DNA of 64,000 nucleotides from Deltaproteobacteria bacterium. GTDB lineage: Bacteria > Acidobacteriota > Thermoanaerobaculia > Multivoradales > JAHZIX01. The DNA lies in contig JAHZIX010000022.1 in assembly GCA_022601195.1 (NCBI GenBank), positions 140,316-204,315 on the forward strand, written 5' to 3'. Shown here one piece after another: positions 1 to 12,200 of the stretch. A model generated the notes under the pieces. The model saw nothing but the letters and a program-made list of their open reading frames with translations, made no database searches and was not told the DNA's origin. Numbering within the stretch: the first letter of the stretch is position 1; the number at the start of each line of letters is the position of its first letter. The position numbers were made by a program, and so were the translations under genes.

Positions 1-245
1 CACCGGTAGGTGCTGAGGGACCGGCGGGTGAATGACTTGCCAGGGTTTTCCTTCTTTTGCCGAAAAGGTGGTGCGCAGAGCCTCGTGACGATGAACGATT
101 TCCCCGAGGCTGCCTTCCAACGCCGCACCATCCAGCCTGCCAGAAAGACGAACCGCCGTCGGCATGTTGTAGCGAGGAGACTCCGGCTCCAATTGGTCGA
201 TGAACCACAGACGCTGCTGAGCGAAGGACAGAGGGAGATCCTCGG
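1..245 (-). other. Module 10: start of a condensation domain (cut by window edge)
   Basis: The reading DLPLSFAQQRLWFIDQLEPE followed by a YNMPTAVRLSG stretch is the N-terminal core of an LCL-type condensation domain. It proves at least one further NRPS module beyond the left edge. Confidence 0.9.
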
Positions 246-3200
246 TGCGGACCTGGGGAACCAACGGCGGCGCCCCTGGAGAGGCCGGATCGGCTACCAG
301 CCCATCGACGGCGGCGGCAAAGACGGCCAGCTGGGGACCTTCGAAGAGGACCCTCAGGGGCACTTCGAGGCCCAGGTCCTGCCGCACCCGAGACACCGCC
401 TGGGTGGCCAGTAGGGAATGCCCTCCCAGGTCGAAAAAATGACTCTCTCGCCCGATTTCGGCAACTCCCAACAGCTCTCGCCAGGAGGCTGCCAGTACCT
501 CCTCAGTGGGAGTTTGGGGGGCGGACACGTCGAATCCGATTTCCCCTTCCGGTGCCGGTAGGGCTCGGCGATTCACCTTGCCGTTGGCGGTGAGAGGTAG
601 GGAGTCCAGAAACACCAGCGCCGCCGGGACCATGTGGGCCGGAACCCGTTTGCCCAACGCCTCCCGGAGCACGGACGCTTCGGCATACTTCTCCTCTGCA
701 ACCACCAAATAGGCCACTAACCGGGGAGCCCCGGGGGTGTCCTCGCGCACCACCGCTAGGCTCTGCTCGACTCCCTCCAGGCTGGCCAGAGCCACCTCCA
801 CCTCTCCCATCTCGATACGAAAGCCGCGCAGCTTGACCTGGTGATCGACGCGCCCGGCGAAGTCGAGGCGCCCATCGGCTAGCCAACGAACCAGATCTCC
901 CGTGCGGTAGATGCGCTCGCCGAAGGCTCCCCCCGAATCCGGCACGAAGCGCTCCGCAGTCAGGCCCGGACGACTCAGATAACCTCGCGCCAGGCCATCT
1001 CCCGCTAGGCCCAGCTCGCCGCGCACTCCCACCGGCACCGGACGACCATCGCGACCCAGGACCGAGATTCCAGTATTGGAAATGGCCCGCCCGATGGGCA
1101 CGGACACTGTACCTGGCTCCAGATGCTTTACTTCCTCGCTGGTGCCCATGACGGTGCACTCGGTCGGCCCGTAGACGTTGAACAGATGCTGGGGTGGTCC
1201 CTCCTCAAGCACCCGCCGCACCTGGACCGGATCCGCCGCTTCACCCCCGAAAAGCACGCCGGAAAGAGTCTCGAAAGCCCGCGGCTCCTCCTGAGCGATC
1301 TGATTGAACAAGGCGGAAGTCATGAGAAGCGAGGTGATTTTTCGCCCACGCACAAACTCCGCCAGGGCCTTCGGCGACAGCACCGTCAGCTTTTCGATCC
1401 CCACCAGACAACTACCGTTGATCAAGGCTCCCCAGACCTCCCAAGTCATGGCATCGAAAGAGGGATTCGAGAGATGTCCGACCCGATGCTCCGGAGCTAG
1501 CTGGCAGAAATTGCTGTTGCGAACCAGGCGCACGATCCCTCTGTGGGTCACCGTGACCCCCTTGGGGGTGCCGGTGGAACCGGAGGTGTACATCACGTAG
1601 GCAGCCTGGCGGGGCCAAACCCGAGGCAGATCTCTCAGCCGGTCCTGAAGCCCGGTGGCCTCGTCGGAGGCTTCCACCTCTCCTCTTCCTTCTCCCGCCA
1701 ACACCACTCGAGGGCCGGGTCCGGGAAGCCCTTCCAGGGCTGCCGCCGTGGACCGGTGAGCCAAGACCACCGCGACATCTGCATCTTCCAGCAGAAAACC
1801 TAGGCGTTCCGCGGGGTAACCCGGGTCCAACGGAAGGTAGGCGGCCCCCACCTTGAGGCAGGCCAAAGCCGAGGCCAGGAGCTGGGGCGAGCGACCCAAC
1901 AGCAATCCCACCCGATCCTCCGGGCGAACCCCGATTTTCCACAGCTTTGCCGCCAGGAAGTTGGCCCAGCGATCCAATTCACCATAGCTCCACCGCAGGT
2001 CCTCGAATTCCAGGGCCGGGCGGTCCGGTGAACGATCAGCGAGCTCCTCGAACAAGCCGTGGACGGTGCTGTCCCGGGGATAGGGAGAGCTCGACCCAGC
2101 CCACTCCTGGAACAGCTGCTGGCGTTCCACGGGTGTGAGCAGCGGCAAACTCGCCAGGGCCCTCTCCGGCTGGGCCAAGGCGACTTCTAGGAGGGTGCAC
2201 AGCTGTTGATGGAAACGCTCGATGGTGGTGGCGTCAAAAAGATCCGTGTTGTAGTTCCAGAAGCCAGCCACACCGGCCTCCGCCTCCGCCGCGCCGAGGG
2301 TTAGATCTACCTTCGCAACCCCTGCGTCCAGGGCCAAGGGACGAGCTTCCAGCCCCGGCAGAGCCAGAACCTCATCCGTAGCGTTCTGCTGCACGAACAT
2401 CACCTGGAAGATCGGCTCCCGGCTGACGTCCCGTTCCGGATGAAGAGCTTCCACCAGGCGCTCGAAAGGCAAGTCCTGATGAGTAAAGCCCGCCAAGGTC
2501 GCTTCTTTGACCTGCTTCAGCAAGTGCTCGAAGGTCGCGTCTCCTTCCACCTCGGCCCGCAACGCCAAGGTATTGACGAAGAATCCAATGAGACCTTCCA
2601 CCTCCCGGCGGTTGCGGTTGGCGATGGGAGTGCCCACCACCAAGTCCCGCCGGCCGGAAAGTCGGTGCAGCAGAAAATAAAAAGCGGAGAGCAGAATCAT
2701 AAAGAGAGTGGCGCCAGAGCTGCCGGCGAAATTCTCCAGAGTCGTCGACAGAGATGGAGAGAAAATGAAGGCCCGGTCCCGGCCGTGGCTGGTCTGCACC
2801 GGAGGCCGAGGACGGTCGATGGGCAGCTCCAGAGGAGCCGGCGCCTCCCCTCCCAAGTGCTCCACCCAATAGGCCAGTTGGGTCTGCAGGACCTCTCCTT
2901 CCAGACGCTGCCGCTGCCACAGGGCGAAGTCCGGATATTGCACAGTGAGAGGTGGCAGCGGCGCCGAGATCTCGAAGGCCCTCGGGCTAGCCACTCCTTT
3001 GGCAGCGTCCCCTTGGAGAGCAGTACCGTACAAAGCAGAAAGCTCTCGAATCAGAATTCCCACCGACCAACCGTCGGAAACGATGTGGTGCATGTTGACG
3101 ACCAAGATGTGCTCACCAGCGGACCGGCGCAGCAGGGCCGACCGCAACAATGGACCGTTCACCAGGTCGAAACCTCGAGAGGCGAAGCGCAGCATGAGAG

Positions 3201-6200
3201 CGTCGCTCTCGGCGGCGACCCTGCCGGAAGAGACGGGCCCGAGGGCCGAGAGATCGACCAACGGGAGAGCCAAGGGATCTGGGGCCAGGACGATTTGCAG
3301 AACTGGATCCGCGGTCGACGAATCTCCGTCCAGTAACTCCGGCAGGACTGGACCGGTGGGGCTCCGGAACACCGTTCGCAGGCTCTCGTGGCGGTGCACG
3401 ATTTCCTCGATAGCAGCGGCCAGATGAGACACCGAAAGATCTCCCTCGAGAGCGACGGCGGCGGGAATGTTGTAGGCCGCCGAGCCGGGGCTGAGCTGCT
3501 CGATGAACCACAGCCGCTGCTGGGAAAAAGAGAGGGGGGCTCCTTGGGAGTGGTCCTGAGCCTGAATCGGTGGCAACTGGATTCCCGCTCCGGAGCGCAA
3601 GACCTCGTCAATGCGCAGGGCCAACTCTCGCAGCACCGGGGTTTCGAATAGGGTGCGCAAGGGCAGCTCGACGCCGAACGCGGCGCGAATCCGCGACGCC
3701 ACCTGGGTGGCTAGCAAGGAATGGCCCCCGAGATCGAAGAAATGGGCGGTAGCGCTCAGGGGAGCGATCTCCAAGACCTCGCTCCAGGAAGCCGCCAGGA
3801 GCTCTTCAGTGGGTGATGCCAGAGCGACGAAATCTTCCCCGGAAACATCGAAGGACGGCTCCGGAAGAGCATTCCGGTTCAGCTTGCCGCTGGGAAAAAG
3901 CGGTAGGGCATCGAGAGCCACGAAGATTCCCGGCACCATGTAGTCCGGGAGACGGTCGCGGAGGAAATCCTTCAACTGAGCTGCCGGTACCTCCTCCCCT
4001 TCCGAAACGACATAGGCCGCCAGACGCTGCCGCCCCCCGTCGCCAACGGTGATCACCGCTGTCTCCCGGACTCCCGGGTGCTCCTCCAAGGCCACTTCGA
4101 TCTCACCGGGTTCGATACGGAAACCCCGTACCTTGACCTGGAAATCTGCCCGCCCCAAGAACTCCATCTCGCCGTTGGCCAAACGCCGCCCCAGATCACC
4201 GGTACGGTAGAGACGACTCCCCGCCCCCGCAAATGCGGCCACCCCCGCTGCGTCCGCTGCGAAGGGATTGGGAACGAACCCGAGGGCGGTGAGGGCCGGC
4301 CGGCCGAGGTAGCCCCGAGCCAGGCCGTCACAAGCGAGATACAGCTCTCCAGGCACCCCGGTCGGCACCGGCATACCCCAACGATCGAGGAAATACAGCC
4401 GGGTGTTGTGAATGGGCACCCCTACCGGCGGCAGGGCTGGCCATCCGGTCGCCGCCCCCTGCTCTCCGGAACGGGTCCAAGCGGTCACCACGTGGGCTTC
4501 GGAAGGTCCATAGTGGTTGTGCAACCACCCTTCCGGCATTCCCTCCACCAAGGCTCGCACCTGCGAGGTCATGCGCAGCTGTTCCCCGGCGGTGATCACC
4601 TCTCGCAGCTGGGAAGGCCTTCTCCCCGTACTCGAGACCGCCTCGGCGAGTTGCTGCAATCCCACGAAGGGTAAGTAGAGAGTCTCGACCCCCTGGGTCT
4701 CCAACAATTCGAGCAAAGCGAAGGCATCGCGGCGCACTTCTTCCTCGAGAAGCACCAGAGTCCCACCCACTGCCCAGGTGGTAAACATCTCCTGAAAACA
4801 CACGTCGAAGGCCATGGCAGCGTATTGCAAGGTACGCCCTCGAGGGTGAGCCGGAATTCCCTCTCGAAGTTGCCAGGAAATGAGATTGGCGATGGCCCGG
4901 TGACGCATGGCGATACCCTTGGGCCGCCCCGTGGAGCCCGAGGTGTAAATGACATAGAGAAGGTTCTCTGGGCTGAGATCGGTGCTGGGAGGATGATCTT
5001 CCAGAGCCATCTCACAGCCGGCCTCCAAGAGGAGCACTTGGCGGTCCGCCACCGGCAAGGCTTCCAGCCAATGCTGCTGAGTCAGCAGCACCGGAGCACC
5101 GCTGTCCTCCAACATCAGAGAGAGGCGATCTTCCGGATAGGCGGCATCTAGAGGCAAGAGAACCCCGCCGGCCTTCCACACCGCCAGCACCGCCACCATC
5201 AACTCCAGACCGCGCTCCAGGCAAACTCCTACGGGCACCTCGGTGGTCACCCCCAGGGACCTCAACCGGTGGGCGAGACCATTGGCTCTCGACTCCAGAT
5301 CCCCGTAGGCCAACGACAGATCCCCCGCTACTACCGCCAGAGCCTCCGGAGTGCGAGCCGCCTGGGCCTCGAAGAGACGGTGTAGAAGACCTCCCTCGAG
5401 GGGCGCCGGAGCACCCGTATCGTTCCACTCCTGGAGCATTTGACGACGCTCCAGAGGGGGCATCAAGTCGAGCTGAAACAGGGGTTCATCGGGCCTTTGC
5501 CCTGCTGCGGCAGCGAAAGTCTGAAAGTGGTTCAACAGGCGTCGTGCTGTCGTTGGGTCGAAAAGCTCGACGTCGTATTCCAAATCACCGCTCAGGCCCT
5601 CGGTGGTCTCCGAGAACAAGAAGTTGAGGTCGAATTTTGCCGTCGCACTGGAGGTGGGAAGAGCCTCCATGGACAGGCCTGGTACCAAGACCTGCTCCTG
5701 GGGAGTATTGAGCATCACCACCATCACCTGGAAAATGGGATGCCGGGAGAGGTCCCGCTGAGGATCCAGCTCTTCCACCAACTTCTCGAAGGGTAAATCC
5801 TGGTGGGCGTAGGCTCCCAGGGAGGCCTCCCTCACCCGACCGAGGAGCTGGCGAAAAGTGGGAGCCCCGGAAAAGTCGTTGGCCAGGACCAGCGTGTTGG
5901 CAAAGAAACCGATCAAACCTTCCAGCTCGGTTCGGGTGCGGTTGGCGATGGGGGTTCCCACGGTCACCCAAGACTGCCGACTGTAGCGAGCCAGGACCGT
6001 CTGAAAACACGCCACCAACACCATGAAGAGAGTCACTCCCTCGCTCCGCGCCAAAGCTTGGAGGCCTGCCGTCACCGCCTCGGGAAGATCCAGATGGGCA
6101 CCGGCGCCGCGATGCTTCTGCTGCGCCGGTCGCGGCCGATCCGTGGGCAGATCGATCACTGTGGGCGCTTCCGCCAAGGCGTTGCGCCAATAGTCCATCT

Positions 6201-9200
6201 GGCGCTCGAGAATCTCCCCTTTCAGCCAGCTGCGCTGCCAAAGAGCGAAGTCGGCGTATTGCACCGGCAGGGAAGCCAAAGCAGGCGGCTCCCCGGCAAC
6301 AGCGGCCCGGTAGAGAGCAGAGATCTCCCGCACCAGAACCGCCACCGACCAAAAATCACTGATGATGTGATGCAGGGTGACCAACAGGACGTGCTCTTGG
6401 GGCGCCAAGCGAATCAGCGCCATGCGGTAGAGGGGGCCGACTTCCAGATCGAAGGAACGACGAGCTTCCCCTCTGTTGAGGGCTTCGAGAATCGACTCGC
6501 GGGCTTCCTGCGGTAGGCCGGAGAGGTCGATGGCGGGCAGAGGAAGGTCCTGGGAAGGAGACTTGGCGATCAACTGTACCGGCTGCCCGTGGCGCTCTCC
6601 GAAGGTGGTCCGCAGATCTTCGTGCCGGGCGACCACTCCGGCGAAGGCGGTGCGCAGAGCTTCCGGAACCAAAGGCCCCCGCAGCAGGAGCGCCGAGGGA
6701 ATGTTGTAGGCCGGGCTATCCGGCTCCAAGCTATGAATCAGCCACAAGCGTTGCTGGGCGAAGGAGAGGGCCGGGTGGGAGTCTCCGTCGGCCCCCACTG
6801 GCCGCGGTACCAGAGGTGGAATGGACGCCGAAATCGCAGCTTCCTCCGCGCCCTCCCCGGGCTCCTCCACCCGCAAGGCCAGCGCCGCCACGGTAGGGGC
6901 TTCGAAGAGAGCACGCAGGGGCAGCTCCAGACCGAATTGATTGCGCACCCGGGACACCAATTGGGTTGCCAACAAGCTGTGACCACCCAGGTCGAAGAAG
7001 CTATCGCTGCGGCCTACGGGGCTGACCGCCAAGACTTCCGAGAAGATCTCCGCCAGATGGCTCTCCACCTCGTTGCGAGGCGGCTCCACTTCTGCCCTTA
7101 GCTGGGAGCTTTCCCAATCCGGCTCCGGCAGAGCTCGCCGATCCACCTTTCCGTTGGGGGTCAGGGGGAGCTCCGCCAGCACGGGAAATAAGGAGGGGAC
7201 CATATATTCCGGCAGGCGTTGGCTGAGAAAGTCCCGCAGCTCGGAGATGGGTGGCGTTGCGCTAGGCTCGGGGCTCCCTCCGTCTACCGACGGCTCAGAC
7301 CGACCGGCGGGATCACCGTCCTGAGCCACGATCAGGTAAGCGACCAACAACTTATCCCCGGCGGCGCGGGGGCGGCTGCGGGCCGCCACCACCGCCCGGG
7401 CAACTCGGGGGTGAAGCTCCAGGGCAGCTTCCACCTCACCGGGCTCGATGCGATGCCCTCGCACTTTGATCTGGTGATCGGTGCGTCCCAAAAACTCGAT
7501 TTGGCCGTTGGGGAGAAGACGGGCCAGGTCTCCGCTGCGATAGCAACGAGCCCCCGGGAGCCCCTCGAGGTGAGCAGCGACAGGGTCGGGCACGAAGCGT
7601 TCCGCGGTGAGGGCTGGCCGGCCGAAATAGCCCCGAGCAAGGTTGGCGCCGGCCAACACCAACTCCCCAGGAATTCCCACCGGAGCGGGCTGAGAGCGGG
7701 GACCGGAGATGTAAATCCGATTGTTGGTAAAAGGTCTGCCGATGGGTACGGTGCGCTCCGGCGGCAGGGGATACCCTTCAACTTCGAAACTGGTGCTATC
7801 GATGGTCGCCTCGCTGACGCCGTAGGAGCTGATCACCCGAGCCTGAGCAGCACAGCGCTGAGCCACCGCCTCCATCTCGCCGTTGGTCCAGACATCGGAG
7901 CCGACCACCATGAGCTCCATGAAGGAGAGGTCCCCAGCTCCCTGCCGGGGTTGATCCAACAAACCCCGCACCACCGCCGGAACGAATTCCGCGGCGTTGA
8001 CCCTCTGCTCCACCATCAAAGCGTGCAGACGTTCCGGTTCCAGGAGGAAGTCTCGGGGGCAGAGCACCAAACAGCCACCGGTGCCGAGGGCCCGGGCCAG
8101 GTCTCCGGAGAAGACGTCGAAAGAAAAGCTTGCCATCTGCAAATGGCGATGCCGAGGCTCGAGGCCATAGCGCTGCTGCCAGGCGGAGGTGGCGTTGGCC
8201 AGGCCACCGTGGCGCACCATGACTCCCTTGGGTCGGCCGGTGGAGCCGGAGGTGTACACCAGGTAGGCCAAATCCTCTGGGTCTACCGCAGCAGAAGCCG
8301 CCGTTGACTTGGCAGCGACGGCCTCCGTCAACTGTGCCTCTGGCTCCATGCCGACAGAGGAACCCACCAAGAGATGGCGATTGCAGGCATGGAGCTCCGG
8401 GATCTCCTGCCACCGCTGCTGGTCCGTGACCAGAAGAGCGATTCCCGCATCCGACACCATGAAGCCCAATCGATCGCCGCTGTACTCCGGGTCGAAAGGA
8501 ACGTAGGCGGCTCCAGCTTGCAAGACCGCCAGCACGGCGGCGATGCGCTGAGGGGAAGTCGGCAAGCAAACCCCCACCCGGTCACCGCGGCGGATGCCTT
8601 GGTCCTCGAGAGTTTGGGCTAGCTCTAACACCTGACTTGCGAGCTCACCGTAGCTCGTCTCACCACCACTCCAGGCGACCGCTGGAGCCTTCGGCTGCCT
8701 GGCAGACCAGGAAAGGAATCGCCCATGGAGGGGTTCAAAGGAGGCCTCCCTTCGGTCGGTGTCGTTCCACTCCACCAGGCACTGATGCCGTTCCGCAGAG
8801 GCCACCAGAGACAACTGAGAAAGACGCTGCTTTGGATCGGTGACGATACCCTGGAGGAGCTGCTCCAGATGGTGAGTCAGCCGCTGGGCGGTGGCCCCAT
8901 CGAAGAGCTCCACGCTGTAGTGAAGATCACCTTGGAGCCCGGTGGGGGTCTCACTCATCCACAAGGTCAGGTCGTAGTGGGCCACCGTCACCTCCAACCC
9001 ACCCAAGGGGGAGATGGTCAGGTCCGGTAGCTCCAAAGAAGGGGTCTCGTAGTTCTGCAGCTGGAGGAGAGCCTGGAAAAAGGAAGAGCGACTCATATCC
9101 CTTTCCGGCCTCAGCTCTTCGAGCAGAGTCTCGAAGGGCAAGTCTTGGTGCTCGTAGGCGCCCAGAGTGGTATCCCGCACCTGAGCCAACAACGCCCGGA

Positions 9201-12200
9201 ACTCCACATCCTCGGGAATCTGCTGCCGCAAGACCAGAGTGTTGACGAAAAAGCCGATGAGGCCTTCGGTCTCAGCCCGATTGCGGTTGGCTACATAGGA
9301 ACCGAGGCTCAGATCCCGCTGGCCCGAATAGCGGTGCAACAGGGTGGTGAAAGCGGCTAACAACACCATGTAGAGACTGGCTCCCTGCTGACGAGCCAGG
9401 GAGCGTAGATCCCCCACCAGCTGAGGAGACAAGGGCAAGGGGTGGGAACGCCCATGATGGCTTTGCAGCAATGGACGAGGGCGATCCGTGGGCAAATCCA
9501 GGTCTGCCGCCCCCTCCAACTGCGTCCGCCAATAGCTCAGGTAGCGCTCCAGCACCTCCCCCTGGAGCCAATCCTGTTGCCAGGCAGCAAAATCGGCGTA
9601 TTGCACTGGCAAGGGGGGCAGGGGCGATTCTTCCCCGGCAGCGTAGGCTCGGTAGAGCTCGCCCATCTCACCTGCGAAAACTCCCATGGACCAACCATCC
9701 GTGACGATGTGATGGACGGTGACCACCAAGACGTGGTCCTGGGAGGCCAGGCGAACCAGCAGGAGTCGCATCAAAGGGCCCTGGTCCAGATCGAAGCTGC
9801 GCCAGGGTTCGGTGGTGGCGAGACGGAGCATCTCCTTCTCTCGATGTTCCTCTCCGAGACTCATCAGGTCGACAACGGGTCCCATCGAGGCCGGTCCCAT
9901 GGAGGTAGGGCCCATGAGGGAGGGAGCATCCGTGGGTTCCGGAGGGGCGATCACCTGTACCGGCCTTCCCTCCACCGCCGGAAACGTGGTGCGCAACGAC
10001 TCGTGACGCCGTACCACCTCCGCAACGCTTCGGCGTAAGGCGACGAGATCCAAGTTCCCACTGAAACGTAGGGCTTGGGGAAGGTTGTAGGCCCGCAGCT
10101 CCGGGTCCAACTGAACCAGGAACCACTGGCGCAGCTGAGAGAAGGACAGGGGCAGATCCCCTTGTCGGGAGACGCTCCGGATCGGCGGCGCGACCAACCC
10201 CGAGTCCTCCGCCCGCGCCGAAGCAATCTGCTCCGCAAACGCGGAGAGCACCGGATTCTCGAACAGCAGGCGCACCGGCAGCTCGACCCCGAAGGCTTTA
10301 CGAACTTGGGAGATCACTCTCGTGGCGAGGAGAGAGTGGCCACCTAACTCGAAGAAATGAGCCTCTCGCCCAAGCCGCTCCACCCCCAACACGCCGCACC
10401 ACAGCTCCGCCAAGAGCTCCTCCGTGGGCGTCGCCGCCGGCATCCCCAGAAAGCCCGCGGCGAATCGCCCTCCCCCGGATGGGTCCGGCTTGGGCAACGC
10501 TTTGCGGTCGATCTTGCCGTTGGGAGTTTTGGGAAGCTCCGGAAGAGAAACGAAGTGGAGGGGCACCATGTAGTCCGGCAACGCCTCAGCCAAATAGGCC
10601 CGCAAGTCAGCCAGGGAAAGTTCGACTTGCCCTTCGTCTCCTTCTGCCTCCTGACCCGGCTCCGACAGGGCCGGGACCACATAGGCCACCAACACCGCCC
10701 CGGCGGAAGTCTCCCCGAGATCGGTTCGAGCCACCACGACTCCCTGGGATACCTTCGGATGACCACCCAACAGAGTCTCGATCTCACCCAACTCGATGCG
10801 AAAGCCCCGAATCTTCACTTGGTGGTCCAAACGGCCCAGGAACTGCAGCTCACCGCCCTCGCTGTGGCAAGCTAGATCCCCAGCTCGGTAGAGGCGGCTT
10901 CCCGCCTCGTCGCTCCAGGGATCCGGGACGAATTTCTCGGCGGTGAGGGCCGGCCGGCCCAGATACCCCCGGGCCAAGCCTGTTCCACCGATCACCAATT
11001 CCCCGGCGGTACCCAGGGGAGCCGCTTCGAACCAGCGATCCAACAAGAAGATCGCAGTGTTGTCGATAGGTCTTCCGAGGCTCAGGGGACCCATCCCGGG
11101 CCCCACCCGCTGTACCGCCGACCACACGGTCGTCTCGGTGGGCCCATAGAGGTTCCACACCGCCGGACTGACCGCCAAGAGCTGGTCCGCCAACTCCCGA
11201 GGGAAGGCCTCACCGCCACAAAGCACCCTCAGGGAGAGGCCCTCGGGCCATCCACTGTCCAACAGCAGCCGCCAGGTGGCTGGAGTCGCCTGCATGACCG
11301 TGGCAGAGCAGCTCGACAGGAGAGCGCTGAGAGCTTCCCCATCACTCGCCTGCTCAGCGCTGGCCAGCACCAAGCGAGCACCGGTCAGCAAGGGTAGATA
11401 GATTTCCAGACCGGAAATATCAAACGTAAAGGTGGTTACCGCCACGAGCACATCGCGCTCCTGGAGACCCGGTCGACGGGCCATGGAACGCAGGAAGTTG
11501 ACCAGCGCCGCCTCCCCCACCTGGACCCCCTTGGGTCGGCCCGTGGAGCCGGAGGTATATAAGGTGTAGAGACAGGACCGGGGCTGGCCGAGGGGCGCCG
11601 GTAGATTCCCGGGCAGAGCCTCCTCGCCATGGAGGGAGACCCCCACCTCCACCACGGTGGCATCCAAACCTTTCAGGAGCGCCGTCAAAGCCGGTAGGCC
11701 GGACTCCTCCCCGGCGAATAGGCGAACTCCCGAGTCCTCGGCGATGAGGCGCAGGCGGTCGGTAGGCAAATGAGGATCGAGAGGTAGGTACCAACCGCCG
11801 GCCCGGACCACCGCCAACAACGCCACCACCATCTCCACGGAGCGGTCCAGGAAGACCCCGACTCCCACTTCCGGCCCGACCCCCTGGGCGTGCAATCGTC
11901 CCGCCAGGGCGTTGACTCTCGCCTCGAGCTGTTGGTAGCTAACCGTCTCGTCCTGCCATTGAAGAGCGGTGGCCTGGGGCCTACGCTGCGCCTGAGCAGC
12001 CACCAATCCCCACAGGGTGGCGGGCTCCTGTGAGGGCCTCGAGGAATCGTTCCACTCCACCAAGACCTGATGCCGTTCACTGGGCCGCGCCCCCCCCAGA
12101 GACCCCACTCGGGTTTGGTCCGTGGCTTCCGCCAAGTGACCGAGCACACCGAGTACCTCCTCGGTAATCCGTTCCGCAGCCACCGAGGGGAAACGCTGTA

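Noticed and set aside
7219..8307. Long open frame on the + strand (362 codons)
   Set aside because: It is a shadow of the NRPS frame on the opposite strand; the minus frame shows continuous A-domain motifs here.
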